Assembly: GCA_023313575.1 (NCBI GenBank)
Contig: JAJTTP010000003.1
Coordinates: 2,604,001-2,668,000 of the forward strand
DNA: 64,000 bases
Direction of reading: 5' to 3'
Source: Eutypella sp. D-1
Taxonomy: Eukaryota; Ascomycota; Sordariomycetes; Xylariales; Diatrypaceae
The notes beneath the pieces are model-generated. The model was not told where the DNA came from. It did no database searches and worked only from the letters and a program-made list of their open reading frames with translations. The position numbers and the translations under genes were made by a program. Positions 22,901-35,221 of this stretch are shown here, one piece after another (positions within the stretch are counted from its first letter, which is position 1; the number at the start of each line of letters is the position of its first letter).

Positions 22901-23231
22901 CCTTGCGAGAGCATTCTTCCCTAACTCGCTCATATCCGGCATTTAACAGCTCGTTCGGTCGTTCTGGGGTACTGGGTAGAGGCACGGGGTCGAAAGGTAG
23001 GATTGCAAGTGCCTTAGAGGACTGCTTGGTTGCGAATCGGCGCCATATCTTGTTGATGCTCTGCTGCGGAGCCGGTCTCTTCTTCTTTTTCTTCTTCTGG
23101 TCCTTGTTTTTCGAGCTGCTCGACTTGCGCGGGGGCTCGTCCGATTCGGTGGAGTCGCTGAATCCGAATGCCTCTAGCTCGTGACGGGTCGTGCGCTGCG
23201 ACTCGGCGGAACTTGAACGCCTGGAAGCCAT
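19984..23231 (-). CDS. Calpain-family cysteine protease with long charged C-terminal tail
   Basis: Four exons: 23231-22836, 22761-22488, 22419-21882 and 21832-19984, 1018 aa, with all splice phases consistent (introns 74, 68 and 49 nt). The family C2 triad is complete: C198 in GTLGDCWFIAAL, H383 in REGHAYVV and N404 in RNPWG. It therefore looks like an active calcium-type intracellular protease. The N-terminus is basic and serine-rich (KKKKKK near 50). A C2-like domain follows the protease core at about 490-590. From about 640 on, the protein is a K/E-rich coiled coil, then alternating acidic and serine clusters, closing with KKKRKRKGKKKK. It has no MIT domain, so it is not PalB/Rim13, the ambient-pH calpain. 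Substrate unknown. The third intron, between VKLR and NPWG, separates the His and Asn of the triad. Confidence 0.9.
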
Positions 23232-26200
23232 TGTGGCAATCTAGGCACAACAAAGTCAGGTATTCGGGTTCACAGCTGCGATACAGGCGAGTGGCACGGT
23301 GCCTTGACTATCTCGCGCATTGAATAGTGACGGTACCCGTAGAAGCCGCGTATTGATGGCTCACTCGTCAAAGCTGATTGTTGGTAAGTGAGAATCCAGC
23401 AGCCTGGATGGCTCAACGGTCACTGCAACTTACGAGAGCGAGGAACAACGGAGCTCCTCGGCGCAAGTTGAAATATAGACAGATATATATAGTACGAAGA
23501 GACTGAAGAGATCGGGAGAAGGTCGCCCGACGTAGGACACCAGGCTCCGAGTCAATGATTCAATAACCAACACGCTGGCTAATGACCAACTCGCAAGGCA
23601 AAATATGAAGAAATTGCAAGAAAGATACGGAAACAAGAAGGAATACACGGCCAGTTACACCGACACAGGCGCCTTATAGGTAGCAGAGGACCCGGAAGAC
23701 CAGCCCCAAGGCGCCATCTTGTCTGGTTCCGGTCGTGATTGGGTAGCGGGGCCTGCAGGCGAGGCGCACAACGCGCGTGGGGATCCCGAATCAGTTCCCA
23801 CAAGTGAGGTAGTGTGCTTTGCGTGCTATCTATCACTCGGGGTGGGGATAGAGACAGTCTAGGCAAGGCTCGAAAGGAGGGTAGTCAGCGACGATCAGGG
23901 TCCTCTCCTACCAAAGGTTTCACCGCAGATTTTTTGGCTGAACCAATGGAGGGGGTCCAGGGTATGGGGCTCTACTGGTCGATGGGCGGAGATAGGATGG
24001 CCGCGGGTTGGAGGGCGGGCGAATGGGGCGGGCTACGAAACGCTTGCCAGGCGGGCTGACAAACTTCCAGGGCCGCGTGCGAGAAGGCCCTCGTTCGTCA
24101 CATCCCACCGGGCCGGCGGGGAACTAGTAAACCAACATCCCATTTTAGGATTGGACGACGTACTCATATTGTTCCTAGACTGGACCTTTTTGTTTTCCGG
24201 TATTCGGGTCCGTTGCCACCAATTGATAATGACAAACATAATATGGACAAGGCTATTAATTCGGACCTTGGTTTCAGCCTACCGTGCCCTATTTAGTACG
24301 AACATCCCAAACATTTAACGGTGGCTAGCGCCCAACTGATACTGTGTAAGACCCAGTGTTGACATTGAATGTTGATATGTAACATCTAACGCCTCTCCTA
24401 ACTAACAAACTGGGAATTTTTATCCCAACCTGGTGGGCGCACTGCAGGCCGCGAATCAGCTCGATATCTTCGATATGTCTCGTCTCGAAACGGACGGCGC
24501 AAACAATATCCTGAGCTGGATCTGGATCGATGGCTTAGCCCCCACAAGGGCCAAATCGGCAAGGTCGGGAAAAGAAACTTTAGCTCGATTTCTTGCGCAC
24601 CTTATCACTCATGCCACCAAGGTGTGCTGCACGGTAAATCGGGGACGCAGTATTAAATGAGCCAGTCAGGCCATAACAGCCATCGCCGTGTGGCCCTTTC
24701 TGGCTCGATTACTCTCCTCACACCTCTCCGGCGTCCCCTAGTTAGTTTCCCGTTGCCTTAGTGCATCACCGTACTTAGTCAGTTAGGCGATGGGGCGCGA
24801 TCCTTGTCCCATTCGATCCGATGCCCGGCCCCGCTCTACTCCCGTTACTATCTAGATATAAACTTTGACGCCATGAACTACGAATGATATGCTTGCTTGC
24901 TTGTTTGCCTTAGTGGAGTATCCATTTACAATGTTGTTTCGTTAAATTTGCTTACCCCATCTGCCGCAGTGGGCAAACCGTTAAGTTTGGGGGCTAATCG
25001 GTGGCCAGATGCTGTTAGCGACACGGGCTAACTGACAGGCCAATCTCCACTTTCTCCGGATTTTCCCCACGGCGTCGAAAACTTATGAGGGCGTGAACAG
25101 AGGGAATGGTGAGAAAAGCTGTATTGCGATGCAGTGTGATGTAGCAGATATACAGTATTAGTCGCGAGAGGTAGAGGCAGAGACCAACAAATGGCGTAAC
25201 AATAGGTGACTTAGTCCTATCCTTGCTAACCGCCCCGATGGAAGTACATGTGGCATATGCAGTATGCATTGAGTAAGCAACATGCAAAGCAACGTGCATA
25301 CAATAATGGTAGCCTGACTGACTCGGGAATGCATTCTTGGCCGTGTTATATGTACGGTGCCGACTTTCTTTTTCGATATATTTCCCCGATCTTGCTATCG
25401 TCCCAACAAGCCCCGTAGATGGCCAACATGCAGTGTCCTCGTTAACTATCTTCATGTGCTGATTAAATCCGGCGGGGGTTTGGAAATGGACTTGTGGCTC
25501 CATGCACGGCTCTCAACGGGCCTGTGAAGATCGCCTTGTTGCGCAAATCGAATAACGAGATAGTGTAGACCCAGAGCCCAGAACCACACCGCCTAGCTCA
25601 TACAGTAGCGGATTTAGCCAAAATAATATATCAAGCCTTCGGCGTATAGGCGCGACATAGGTCTTACAGGTCTGACCGGAATAAAGGTGGTCTCTCTTCT
25701 TCTATCTCCTACCCCCCATCGTCGCTGCTTTTGCATGGGAAGCCTACAGGATAGATGCTCACACTCTGTATTTCTAATACGACTTTCTTCATAAAACCCA
25801 CTCGAAATGCAAGCAGGTCTTATGAGGCCCTGATCAGCGGCTTGTGCCCAGCGCGTGTATGCATTTGCTATAACCAATAATATGGCGATACTCGAGTTTA
25901 TTAGTCAACTGTCCGTATGCAAGAGACTAATGAGTTATGTCGAGCATCGTCAAACTTTTGGTTTCCAGTCCCACCCCCCTGACACGACCTTGGTATGTGC
26001 CTAACCACCTACGATAATGATCCGCCGAAGACGGCGAGTCATAACCACGCGCACTTCAGTTCACTGCATGTAGATTTGGAGGATCCTGTGAATATTTGGA
26101 GTTGCTTTCAACGGCCGTGGCCTCAATCCTGCAGCCGAGAATGGCAGCGCGCCAGCATAACCAATTAGACTAGGTAGCCGTCATAGGATCCTACGTACAA

Positions 26201-29200
26201 GCCGTATACATATGCATAAACGTTTTGTGTATATCTGTATGGATATGTGCACGTCAATGCCCAAATTGTGGTCGCACATTGAAAGGTTATTCGGACCACG
26301 ATAGAGGCCGTGAACAATAGACTGAGGCGAGCGCTAGTTTGACTGGCTACGAGTGAACGCATTTTAACTTAACCCTTACAATCGTGGTTCCGCGTTACCT
26401 CGCCATGGCAAGGTACCTCTCTGATTCTCTTCATATAACGTCAACTCGGGGATTCGAGCCGGTCTGGCCAAAGGGACTAGACCCCATACCTGGGTATTGA
26501 TGCAAGATAGTTTCATGTCCACATACAGTGGTATGTATTGACGGCTGTCGGACCCGTTAGCTCTACGGCACTATGCACTGCTACGACCTTGGCCGTTCCA
26601 CACCGCCGGTAACGTATAGCAACTATACACTTAACGGATGGTTTGATTATGCTGCTAGATACCCTACCCGGCCATTCGTTATGACTACCTACATCGGTCA
26701 TGGCGTGGTAGATGGCGCCCCGATATATAGCCACACCTACTAGATGACCTATAAAGGTCCTACCTAGTAAACCCCTCCTTTACACCCAATAGGCGGGCAT
26801 AGAACTCGCCGGGTCACTCGTAGACTTATAATGTAGAGGTTGATTTATAAACTTTTTCATAATTCTCCACTGCAGTAGGTGAACGTCAGTGACGCAATGC
26901 TAGTGAGTGGGCAAATCAGGATCCTACTCCATTAAGAAAGCATCACCAGCTGCTCGGGACCATAGCCCGTGAGGAAGTTTCTATCGCCTGAGTCATTGGA
27001 TATATATGGTCGTTGTTTCATCCCGGGATATTTAGGCATATTCCCGTAGGGAAGTCAAAAAGTCGCATCATTCGTCCTTCACCTGATTATCTTTCCCGCC
27101 ACAACCGTATCACTCGCTGCCGGACACCCCGTTGCCCTGACTAGGCGGGCTAAGTAAAGTAACTATTTTCCCCCACCCCTTTCCCATGACTTCCTCCGGT
27201 GGACCTGACTAGACCACGTGGCACCAGAGTCAAGCACTAAGAAGCGAGAGGCGACCAGGGGCTTCACAACGTCATGCTCCCTGGCCGATGCGGCAATACG
27301 GCATCAGCTGCTATCATAGCGAATCGTACTAGAACTGGATCAACGTATTATCCCTAGCTTAGCCTAGAGTTAAGCTGTTGCTTTCGAAACCCGTCATAAA
27401 GTATGCTATATTGGTAATTTACTTTGCGCATCAGAGACGTCTTGTTGCAATCAAGAGCAGGGCATGTCGGATCATTGTAAAGGGGATTCTTAGCTTAGTA
27501 CCGGATTTCAGTCTGGGTGACTGTAAGAGAATAACGCAGGTAGATCCATGGATAGTGAAATGGGCATTATTAACTCGTGAATATCAGATGCTAAGTGTTA
27601 CGGGAATGCCCTCACTGACATGACAAGGGAAAAGGTACAAGGGCCATCTCTAGTTAGTCATCATCGTAATGTGTTCAGGTATTGCCTTCGTCCCTCTTTA
27701 AGAAGATGGAGAGATGATATCCGGCACGTATTATTCATTCAATTGACGACGGTGGTGTTAACTTATCGCAAATTTGGATGAAAGATCAAGCAGCCCGGGC
27801 AATTCACGCACATGTGGGTTCCCCCCGATAGCAACGAATAAAGATAATAATGACTATAAGGAGAGTCCTCGATGAATAAGAGTGAAACTTAGAAGTGCAT
27901 TTTGATGGAACATAACAGGGGTAAGTGATAATAACGGTTTGGTAATATTCGATTCCATATTATAATACTTATAATACAATCACTTCGTAAAGCTGCATTT
28001 TCGATACTAATAGGTCTTATTAGGTCTCAAAGTACTACTCAAGCACGAATAACGACACTTTCAAGACTCTAACAAGATACTTGAAGCTCATAACTACGTT
28101 GCTCTGGAAGACAAATGCAATAAATGCGTGATAGAGCACTTTTAAACCTCTACAATATCTACATATAATCTAGAGTCTTATGACATCAACAGTGTTTTGA
28201 CTGTTATCATCCTCCTACTAGAGTCCAATATTAAGCTTAAGATAACAGCCCAGTTCCGGACGTAGAATAGACAACAGATCATTTACATCAGAAAACACAT
28301 GTTGACAGGACACATTAAGGAACACCAGATAGGGATATGTATATGTCAATATGAGGATGACTGAGCTTAATATCAGTGCTCTTAGATAGATGAATATGCA
28401 TACGTGTTTCCTTATCAGGGTGACTTAACGAACCAAGACAGTAATCAGCTGACGGACGTAATAACCCCCCTTATACCGTGAATGTGATGGTATAAGAACT
28501 ACATACAGTAGTTTACCTAGTAATCCCCTTTAGTGGCGAGATCGATTACAGGTAAGGGCTTTCAAGGTGTCATATATTCCTCAACTTGTCCTAGAAAGCC
28601 ATCCCTGGTCAAATAATGTTTACCTAAACATGCCCTGGACGCCATTATCAGTGTGTCTAATGGTATGGATAGCGTTGACTCCTTTTAGTTATAAGTCTGG
28701 GCTTGTCTCTCGAAACCACGATAGGCCCTTTGATTAGCAACAATCAACGCACATTCTCGAGTCACCTTTGTCAATATGGAATAAGGGAAAAACATGGTGG
28801 ATTAGCTACTCAAGCTTCTGCTCTTTTGTGTTATACCCCCTAAGCCAAGGGTAGCAGTAGCCTGCTTAAGATACCTACTGCGTATTTAAAAGGGCAGTGC
28901 TTCCTACTCCCGAATCCGTCCTTTGGAGGTTTATTCATAAACATGATATCCAATCACCCCCACCTTTGACGGCCTTATATATCACTCATGACTAATTCTC
29001 AATGTCAATTAGTCATCATGGACAGAAGCAGGGTTATATTATGGGCTGAGAAAGGGGCTTAATTTCGGGGAAATGCGAGCCGTGTTGATGGCAGTTGTCA
29101 TTGTGGCGTAAGTCCTACTAATTGCGTCCCAGAGGATCAAAGGCTTCTGGACCAGTATCAGAAGAGTACCGTTGAGAGGAGTTGAAAAGAAAAGCAAAAG

Positions 29201-30223
29201 TACTGGGAACCAAATAGGAGTCATGGGAATACACCGAACTGTAAGACGGGCTTACGATGATTTGGATAAACACGGCATATACCAGTAAAAGGCTACGCGT
29301 TATCCTATATCAGAAGGGATATTATCGCTAACAACTTCAGGCTTTCTTAAAAGGAAGTTTCTGAGCAACTACTGAGTCACTCTCATGTAGAAATGTCCAT
29401 AGGCGGCCACGCAGCTATGCCATAATACAGGCCCGACCTAAGGGAACGCGTACACATTGGTGAGGCATCTGATATGTCGGATGATAAAGTTCTCCCACCT
29501 AATCCCTTTTGGTTCAGGTGATACTAACTCTGTAAATTCCCAATTAACCCGAAATCCCTCTAGCTTTTGGTATAACAAGACAGGCAATGGAATTGATCAA
29601 TAGTCATAGAACTAATAACATATGGCATGCTATGTTGTGACAGGCCAAAAGCCCCTTCTTTTAACTCAATATAACAACTACAGTATGGAATATCCCATAC
29701 GGGATCAGTCTTTGGTAGATCCTGGTGCAGCAAAGGAAGACCGATAGAGTTCGCAGAAAGCTACAAAAAAGTGATTTTATCCAATTACGTAACAATTCAA
29801 ATATGGAAGAGTTGTAATCAGTGATTATTTGGAACATGACTGCAGACCGGTTCATGGAGCAGACGCCATTTAGTTAAAGAAAGATGGAGATGAGGGCTAA
29901 TATTGAGTTTAATTATCCTGGTCTTTTCGAATAGCAGTTATTCATGCCATGCACGTATTAGACAATGTCACCTCAACAGATCATCTGTCTGCTCATTACG
30001 TAGGCCTATTAATAGTTCAGATCAATGGACGGGTATGTTACCCATAAAAAAGTGTGATATCGGCTTCTCTATCGGATTTAGCTTGTGGGGGCCTGCTAGA
30101 CTTTGGTGACTACATGCTACGAAGGATTGGAAGACACTGCCTTACGATGAGGGCTTTCAGGGTCAGTAAGAAGCTAATTGGGATGATATTGATATAGGTA
30201 TAACCTACGTCTACGAAGGCCAA
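23232..30223. other. Gene-free interval, left of AT-rich element
   Basis: The first few hundred bases are the presumed promoter of the calpain gene. Beyond that, no frame longer than 162 codons occurs and none has a recognisable motif. A short frame at 24433-24660 (ILSWIWIDGL) was examined without a convincing match. From about 26 kb the sequence has a fairly even base mix with scattered stops on both strands, as expected for old decayed DNA. No tRNA or rRNA signature was found. Confidence 0.5.
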
Positions 30224-30779
30224 TATAAGCCAACTACCCCCCTCACGCCTACCTAAATTTAAAAATTATTAAAACAATTATAAAAAATCGTAAAAATAAA
30301 CGGGTTTAAAATTTATATAACTTTATTACATAAGCGTTAAATAAAAATATAAATAATTATATAATAATTATAATAATATTATAATATTAATATAAATATA
30401 TATAAAATAAATTTTATTATTTATAATAATACCCCCACTTTTTATAATTATTAAAATAAAAATTTAAAATTTAAAATATAATATTAAAACAGTTTATATA
30501 ATATAAAATGTTTAATAAAAAAATTATTAAATAAGCTTTAAATTTAATTTTTTATAATATATTTATAAATATTTATTATAACCTGGCTAGGTCATTAGGC
30601 CTAAATAGGATTGGCACAAACAATCCCTGACCATAGCATTGGAAAAGGCAGCCACGATAAGATAAGCCATACTTAGGTCACGTAACAAAAAGGATAACCA
30701 GGATAGCTAGCTATCCTAATAATCTAAGATAGCTAAGATAACCAGCTATTCTAATGATTTAACAGTAACCATATATTCT

Positions 30780-31470
30780 AATATCAGGAATAAAAAATAT
30801 AAATAGTATATAATTATATTTATTACCTTTTTTTTAAATAATCTTTAAATTTATTAGTTTATAATATAACTTAATTATTTAAAACATTTTGTTTTTATTA
30901 TTATTAAACGTAACCATTTATTATTTAAAACCTTTAACACTTTTATTAACATAAACCCCCCAACTGGATGTAACGGCTGGTCTATTCCTAACTATTAGTC
31001 CAGTCGAGGGGTCTATGTTAGCAAAAGTGCTGGGTATAACGGCTGGTCTATTCTTAACTATTAGTCCAGTCGAGGGGTCTATATTAACAGAAGTGCTAGG
31101 GTTTTAAGCAATAAGTAATCACGTTTAGTGATAACAAAAAAAAAATGCTTTAAGTAACTAAGTTATATTATAAGCTGGTAAGTTTAAAGATTATTTAAAA
31201 AAAAGGTAATAAACGTAACTATATACTATTTATATCTTTTATTCCTGACATTAAAATATATGGTTACTGTTAAATCGTTAAGATCGCATTCGAGTATAAC
31301 GATCTAATATCGTTAAAATCATTATCGATCTAACCGATCCTTCCTAATCGTGTGGTGCGTATGGCTTATTCTAATGTGGCTGTCTTTTTCTCCAGAACTT
31401 AAGTCAGGGATCTTTTCTTATTATGTTTTAGCCCCATTAGGCCCAATGGCCCGACCGGTCATAACACTGG
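30780..31470. repeat. Fold-back repeat, second copy, nested
   Basis: It shares the arms, spacer words and tail of bases 1-535 in the same order. The left arm is at about 30795-30905 and the right arm at 31136-31240. The tail contains AGATCG..ATAACGAT..AATATCGTTAAAAT, GGCTTATTCTAATGTGGCTG and GGCCCAATGGCC, ending in GGTCATAACACTGG. It is longer than the left copy because of a duplicated 66-bp spacer unit. The two copies differ mainly by C/T and G/A changes, as RIP would produce. Confidence 0.75.
30971..31102 (+). repeat. 66-bp tandem duplication
   Basis: Two near-identical copies (30971-31036 and 31037-31102) of a unit starting TAACGGCTGGTCTATTC and containing CTATTAGTCCAGTCGAGGGG. The spacer of the fold-back copy at 1-535 has a single partial unit in reverse orientation. 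Confidence 0.85.
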
Positions 31471-31829
31471 GGTTCTAAGCAATAAGTAATCACGTCTGGT
31501 AATAGCAAAAAAAAAAGTGCTTTAAGTAACTAAGTTATATTATAAACTAATAAGTTTAAAAACTATTTAAAAAAGAGGTAATAAGCGTAACTATATACTA
31601 TTTATATCTTTTATCCTTAACACGGGAATGTATGGTTATGTTAAATCCTTAGATCGTAACGGATCTAATTAATACCTTTAAATCCATGGATCATAACAGA
31701 TCCATATATGGCTCTTTTTATGGCTTATTAAGTGTGGCTGGCTTACGCCTCTATTCTTCCGGTAATACCGTTAACGAATAGGGTTGCCTGCCCCACTTGG
31801 CCTAGTCAGGCCATAACACTGGACTAATA
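31471..31829. repeat. Third, diverged unit of the same repeat
   Basis: It begins with TTCTAAGCAATAAGTAATCACG and the right-arm sequence of the family, then diverges into a related tail (GGCTTATTAAGTGTGGCTGG, CTTGGCCTAGTCAGGCC) and ends like the previous unit in CATAACACTGG. It is arranged head-to-tail with the preceding unit, so the block is a two-unit imperfect tandem. Confidence 0.65.
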
Positions 31830-32218
31830 ATTAAAAATAGACCAGCCGTTATAATATTTATATATATTAAATAAAAACTTTATTTAACGTTTTAATTTAT
31901 ACGTTATACCGGTATATATATATATATTTATAAACTTTGAATCGTATATAATATAAATAAATAATTTATAAAATATATTATAAAGTATATATAGAGATAT
32001 TATATAAAACGTAATATATATATATAAAATATAATTAAATATAATAAAATAAAAATTGCTTATTATAATAAAATAAATTTTACGGTATATACTTATAATA
32101 TTACTAATATTAAATTTTAAACCCGCTTATTTTTACGATTTTTTATAATACTTTTAATAATTTTTAAAGTTGGGTGGGCGTGAGGGGGTCTGGGCGTGAG
32201 GGGGGTAGTTGGCTTATA

Positions 32219-35200
32219 CAAACTTCCCATCTCTCAGGGAATAACATGAAGTATCTAGATAGCGATGGAACGTTGCTTAAGTAGGCTGAGATTGTGGGTC
32301 AGTCATAATCACGAAGTCACTCTAGGTGATGCTTCATATTGGCCAGGGGATGCACCAATAGAACCTGGGAACAGCAACCCATTTTTCCACCGATCGGGGT
32401 TGTGACCCAAATCAATGGCATCCTTTTGGACGCCTCTTAGGAGGAAATGAACATGTTAGGCCTCGGTAACCTTCCATTTCCACACTGCAATGCATAATAG
32501 CTGGCATTATACCCCTTTCGTCTCCGGCACGTATGTCAATGCTAAGATGCCAACGATTGGGCAGCCTGATGGACTTCATATTTTATAAAATATCCTGCTA
32601 TTACTAACAGTGTAGTCATTCCGCAAAATATATGAGGTTAGAACCCATTTTGTCGGCCAGCATGGCGACGTAGTTTGCAATTCATATACTGGTTGGCACT
32701 TGATTACCAGTTATTCAGGACTGGTATAAGCTGGATACCTACAAACTGTGAATAATGGTTGCTACAGAAGTCTGGGTGGCTCCAGTTAGAAAGCGCTTTC
32801 GCGTATTGAAGTAAGAACCTCGTACTTCAAATCTGCTTCCATGGCCAGATAGGGCCAAGATTTGTGACTGAATAGCGCACGTTTCGAAAGGCTTCGAGGC
32901 TAGAGAGTGATATTATTCCGTGCAGATGCTATTAATCACGCCTTACACCAGTATTGCTTACATGTGAGTGGGCTGACTAACACACTTACTAAGGTCCATT
33001 GCTCATAACCTAAATTGAGAGGTATTATTGTCTATCTTCTCATAGAGGGAAAGATCGGATGCCTCTTGGTGTTAAATCCCCCCCCGCGCCCCGAAAAAGT
33101 CGCGACGATTAAGTCTTAGATCAGAATCAAAGAACAATTCACAGAAGGCGGATGCTGCGTTGGCAACAAGAACTTATCGGCTGCTGTCGTTCCGGCGAAA
33201 GCAGCATATTCTGCGTCGGCATTCACGGAGAACTTTATCATTTGAATCAACTTGACTAATCGGCCTAGGTAGGCTATAATATAACGTATGTCTGATTTTA
33301 ATTGACAAGGATGTAGGGTAAAGGCTAATGTAAATCTCGATAGACTAATTTTCAGCTCCTTTAGAAAACATATCGGATGTATATACCATGTCGTTCAGCT
33401 GGCCAACTTGTTTTCGAATACACCGGGTTGTTGGTCAAAGTGCGTGAAACTAATCGTGAGCCAGGGCTTGTCAGATTTACGGACATTGGCGCCAATAATT
33501 GTTGACTTGCTATTGGCTTAGGGTCCTTTCCAGCAATTCAACTCTCAGCACCAATTGAATAAGAAATATTGAAATCCATCGGTTGTATTGTGGGAAATCA
33601 ACACTTCTTGTAATCCCAAGGTATATAATAGGCTCATAATACGACAACAATATCCCTCCTCCACATGTCGGACCCCCTTGAACAACCAGGATGTAATTGC
33701 TAACTAATCCTTGACATCCCGCTCCGATCCGCGCATAGCGCCTCTGGGCGCTATAACAGGGGTTTACTAAGTAATAGCAAGATAGCTGAGAGGAATGCCA
33801 ATACACTAAAAGCACAGAACACGGTAGCAGCTGAGACAGCCCGGCCATTACTCCTTCGTGCTGAGAGTAATGTCTTAGAATACCTCTGCCTACGGGATTC
33901 AAGGTATATACAGAGGAAACTAGTTATCACTGACGTAGTTCATCCACTCAGAACCGATCGGTAGAGCTTGATTCTATTGGTCCGGCTGGGTACAGCGCAT
34001 CCAATCTTCGCAATGACCCCTGTCAGGATGGCTGAACTTATGTTCCACTTTCCAGTGCACACTTGACAAACAGGCCAAACAGGCTCGACAAGGTCGTTTG
34101 TGCGCGCAGCGGTAGGTTGGCATTTCGTAAAATCCCCCCACCACTTCTGTCCCTGCATTCAAGGACGAGTCGGCAAGTAAACTCTTTCTGTACCTCGAGG
34201 AAACCTCAGGCGGCCATGCTTGGGGCAGCACATGGCGAATCAACCCAACATTCGCCTCCCATCCTGGATTCAACCAAAGTTGTCTACTGGTACCCGTCTT
34301 CCCCTCACCTGAAAAATGAGGAGATACGGACATTGTCTACGGAAGTTTGAGTTGATTCGACTCGCACACTCGCACACGCCATATATGGAATTGTACTTAG
34401 CAAGACCCCATTGCCAGCCCACACTCCCACGTTTTTGTTCCGTCAGCGTCCGTTTCTGGGTTCGATCAGATGCAGTCTAGCCAAAGCCCCAAGCGTTCAC
34501 TATCGCACTAGTTTTATGTCGTCGGCCTAGCCCCCAGTCTCTTCACGCCGTATTTAGCGTGTCTTGGTTTTCTGGAACGAACACCGTACAATTCCACCAT
34601 TCAACTCGTCATTCGCCCCAATAAAGATATCGACGGCAAGCGACGTCGCCATCAATACCCTTGTCGCCGGAGAGCGGATCGACTGTCAATCATAAGCACT
34701 GCTCAGATAACATTGAGCAAATTCACAATATCTCGAAAAGCATTAGGAATTGGGGAATATAGATTCTCCCTCGGGTGTTTTACGTTGGCTACGAACCTTC
34801 AAATTCGTATCGATCATTATCAAAATCCATGATTCGTGGCTGCTACAGCACGACTCACAATCAGATGCTTTCCCGACCAACAAATCCCGGATTCGCAGAG
34901 GCGTGAACGCGACTCGCGATCCATTTAAAAGAAACCACTTCTGTCCTAAGCGATAAGCTTACTGCTTAAAACATCCGCACCGTTGGAAAAGGCCTCTTTC
35001 TGGCCTGGAACGACCTTGTTAGTGTACAGATCTAAAACTGGAGGTTTTAGCACGTGCCGATATAGCGCATAGGAGCTAGCAGGTATGCCCGATATCTCAA
35101 ATACCGTCTCCGGGGACATTCTCTAGTGCGTAAAACACCAAGGCAAAGGCCGAAAGCTTTCCGGACATATGATGATCTTTGAACTAACAAAAACTCCACA

Positions 35201-35221
35201 CATGCACAGAATACTGCAATC
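32219..35221. other. Gene-free interval right of AT-rich element
   Basis: No frame with a family signature. The longest, 33510-33902 on the minus strand, is not recognised. The final part (about 34.4-35.2 kb) is the presumed promoter and 5' UTR of the Zn2Cys6 gene. Confidence 0.45.

Larger units (their letters stand above)
30224..32218. mobile_element. 2-kb AT-rich element with terminal inverted repeats
   Basis: The left end TATAAGCCAACTACCCCCCT.. is matched at the right by the reverse complement ..GGGGGGTAGTTGGCTTATA. The inverted match continues inward for about 100 bp through CACGCC, an AATTATTAAAA tract and CGGGTTTAAAATTT. At the right end a TGGGCGTGAGGGGG block is duplicated. A TA duplication at each end is possible, but the terminal TATA makes the exact boundary ambiguous. 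The interior is extremely AT-rich, without any coding frame, consistent with RIP. A second repeat family (30780-31830) is nested inside. The original type (DNA transposon is likely from the TIR) cannot be fixed. Confidence 0.72.

Noticed and set aside
24433..24660. Frame with ILSWIWIDGL
   Set aside because: The Trp-rich motif faintly recalls fungal transposon-associated proteins, but it is too short and isolated to support a call.
25015..25503. Minus-strand frame of 162 codons in the gene-free interval
   Set aside because: Composition and Cys/Tyr content look random, and no motif or splice-linked exon was found.
26400..26480. GGATTCGAGCC word resembling a tRNA B box
   Set aside because: No cloverleaf and no matching A box at the right spacing.
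33510..33902. Minus-strand frame of 130 codons near the AT-rich element
   Set aside because: No hydrophobicity pattern or motif that matches a known family.
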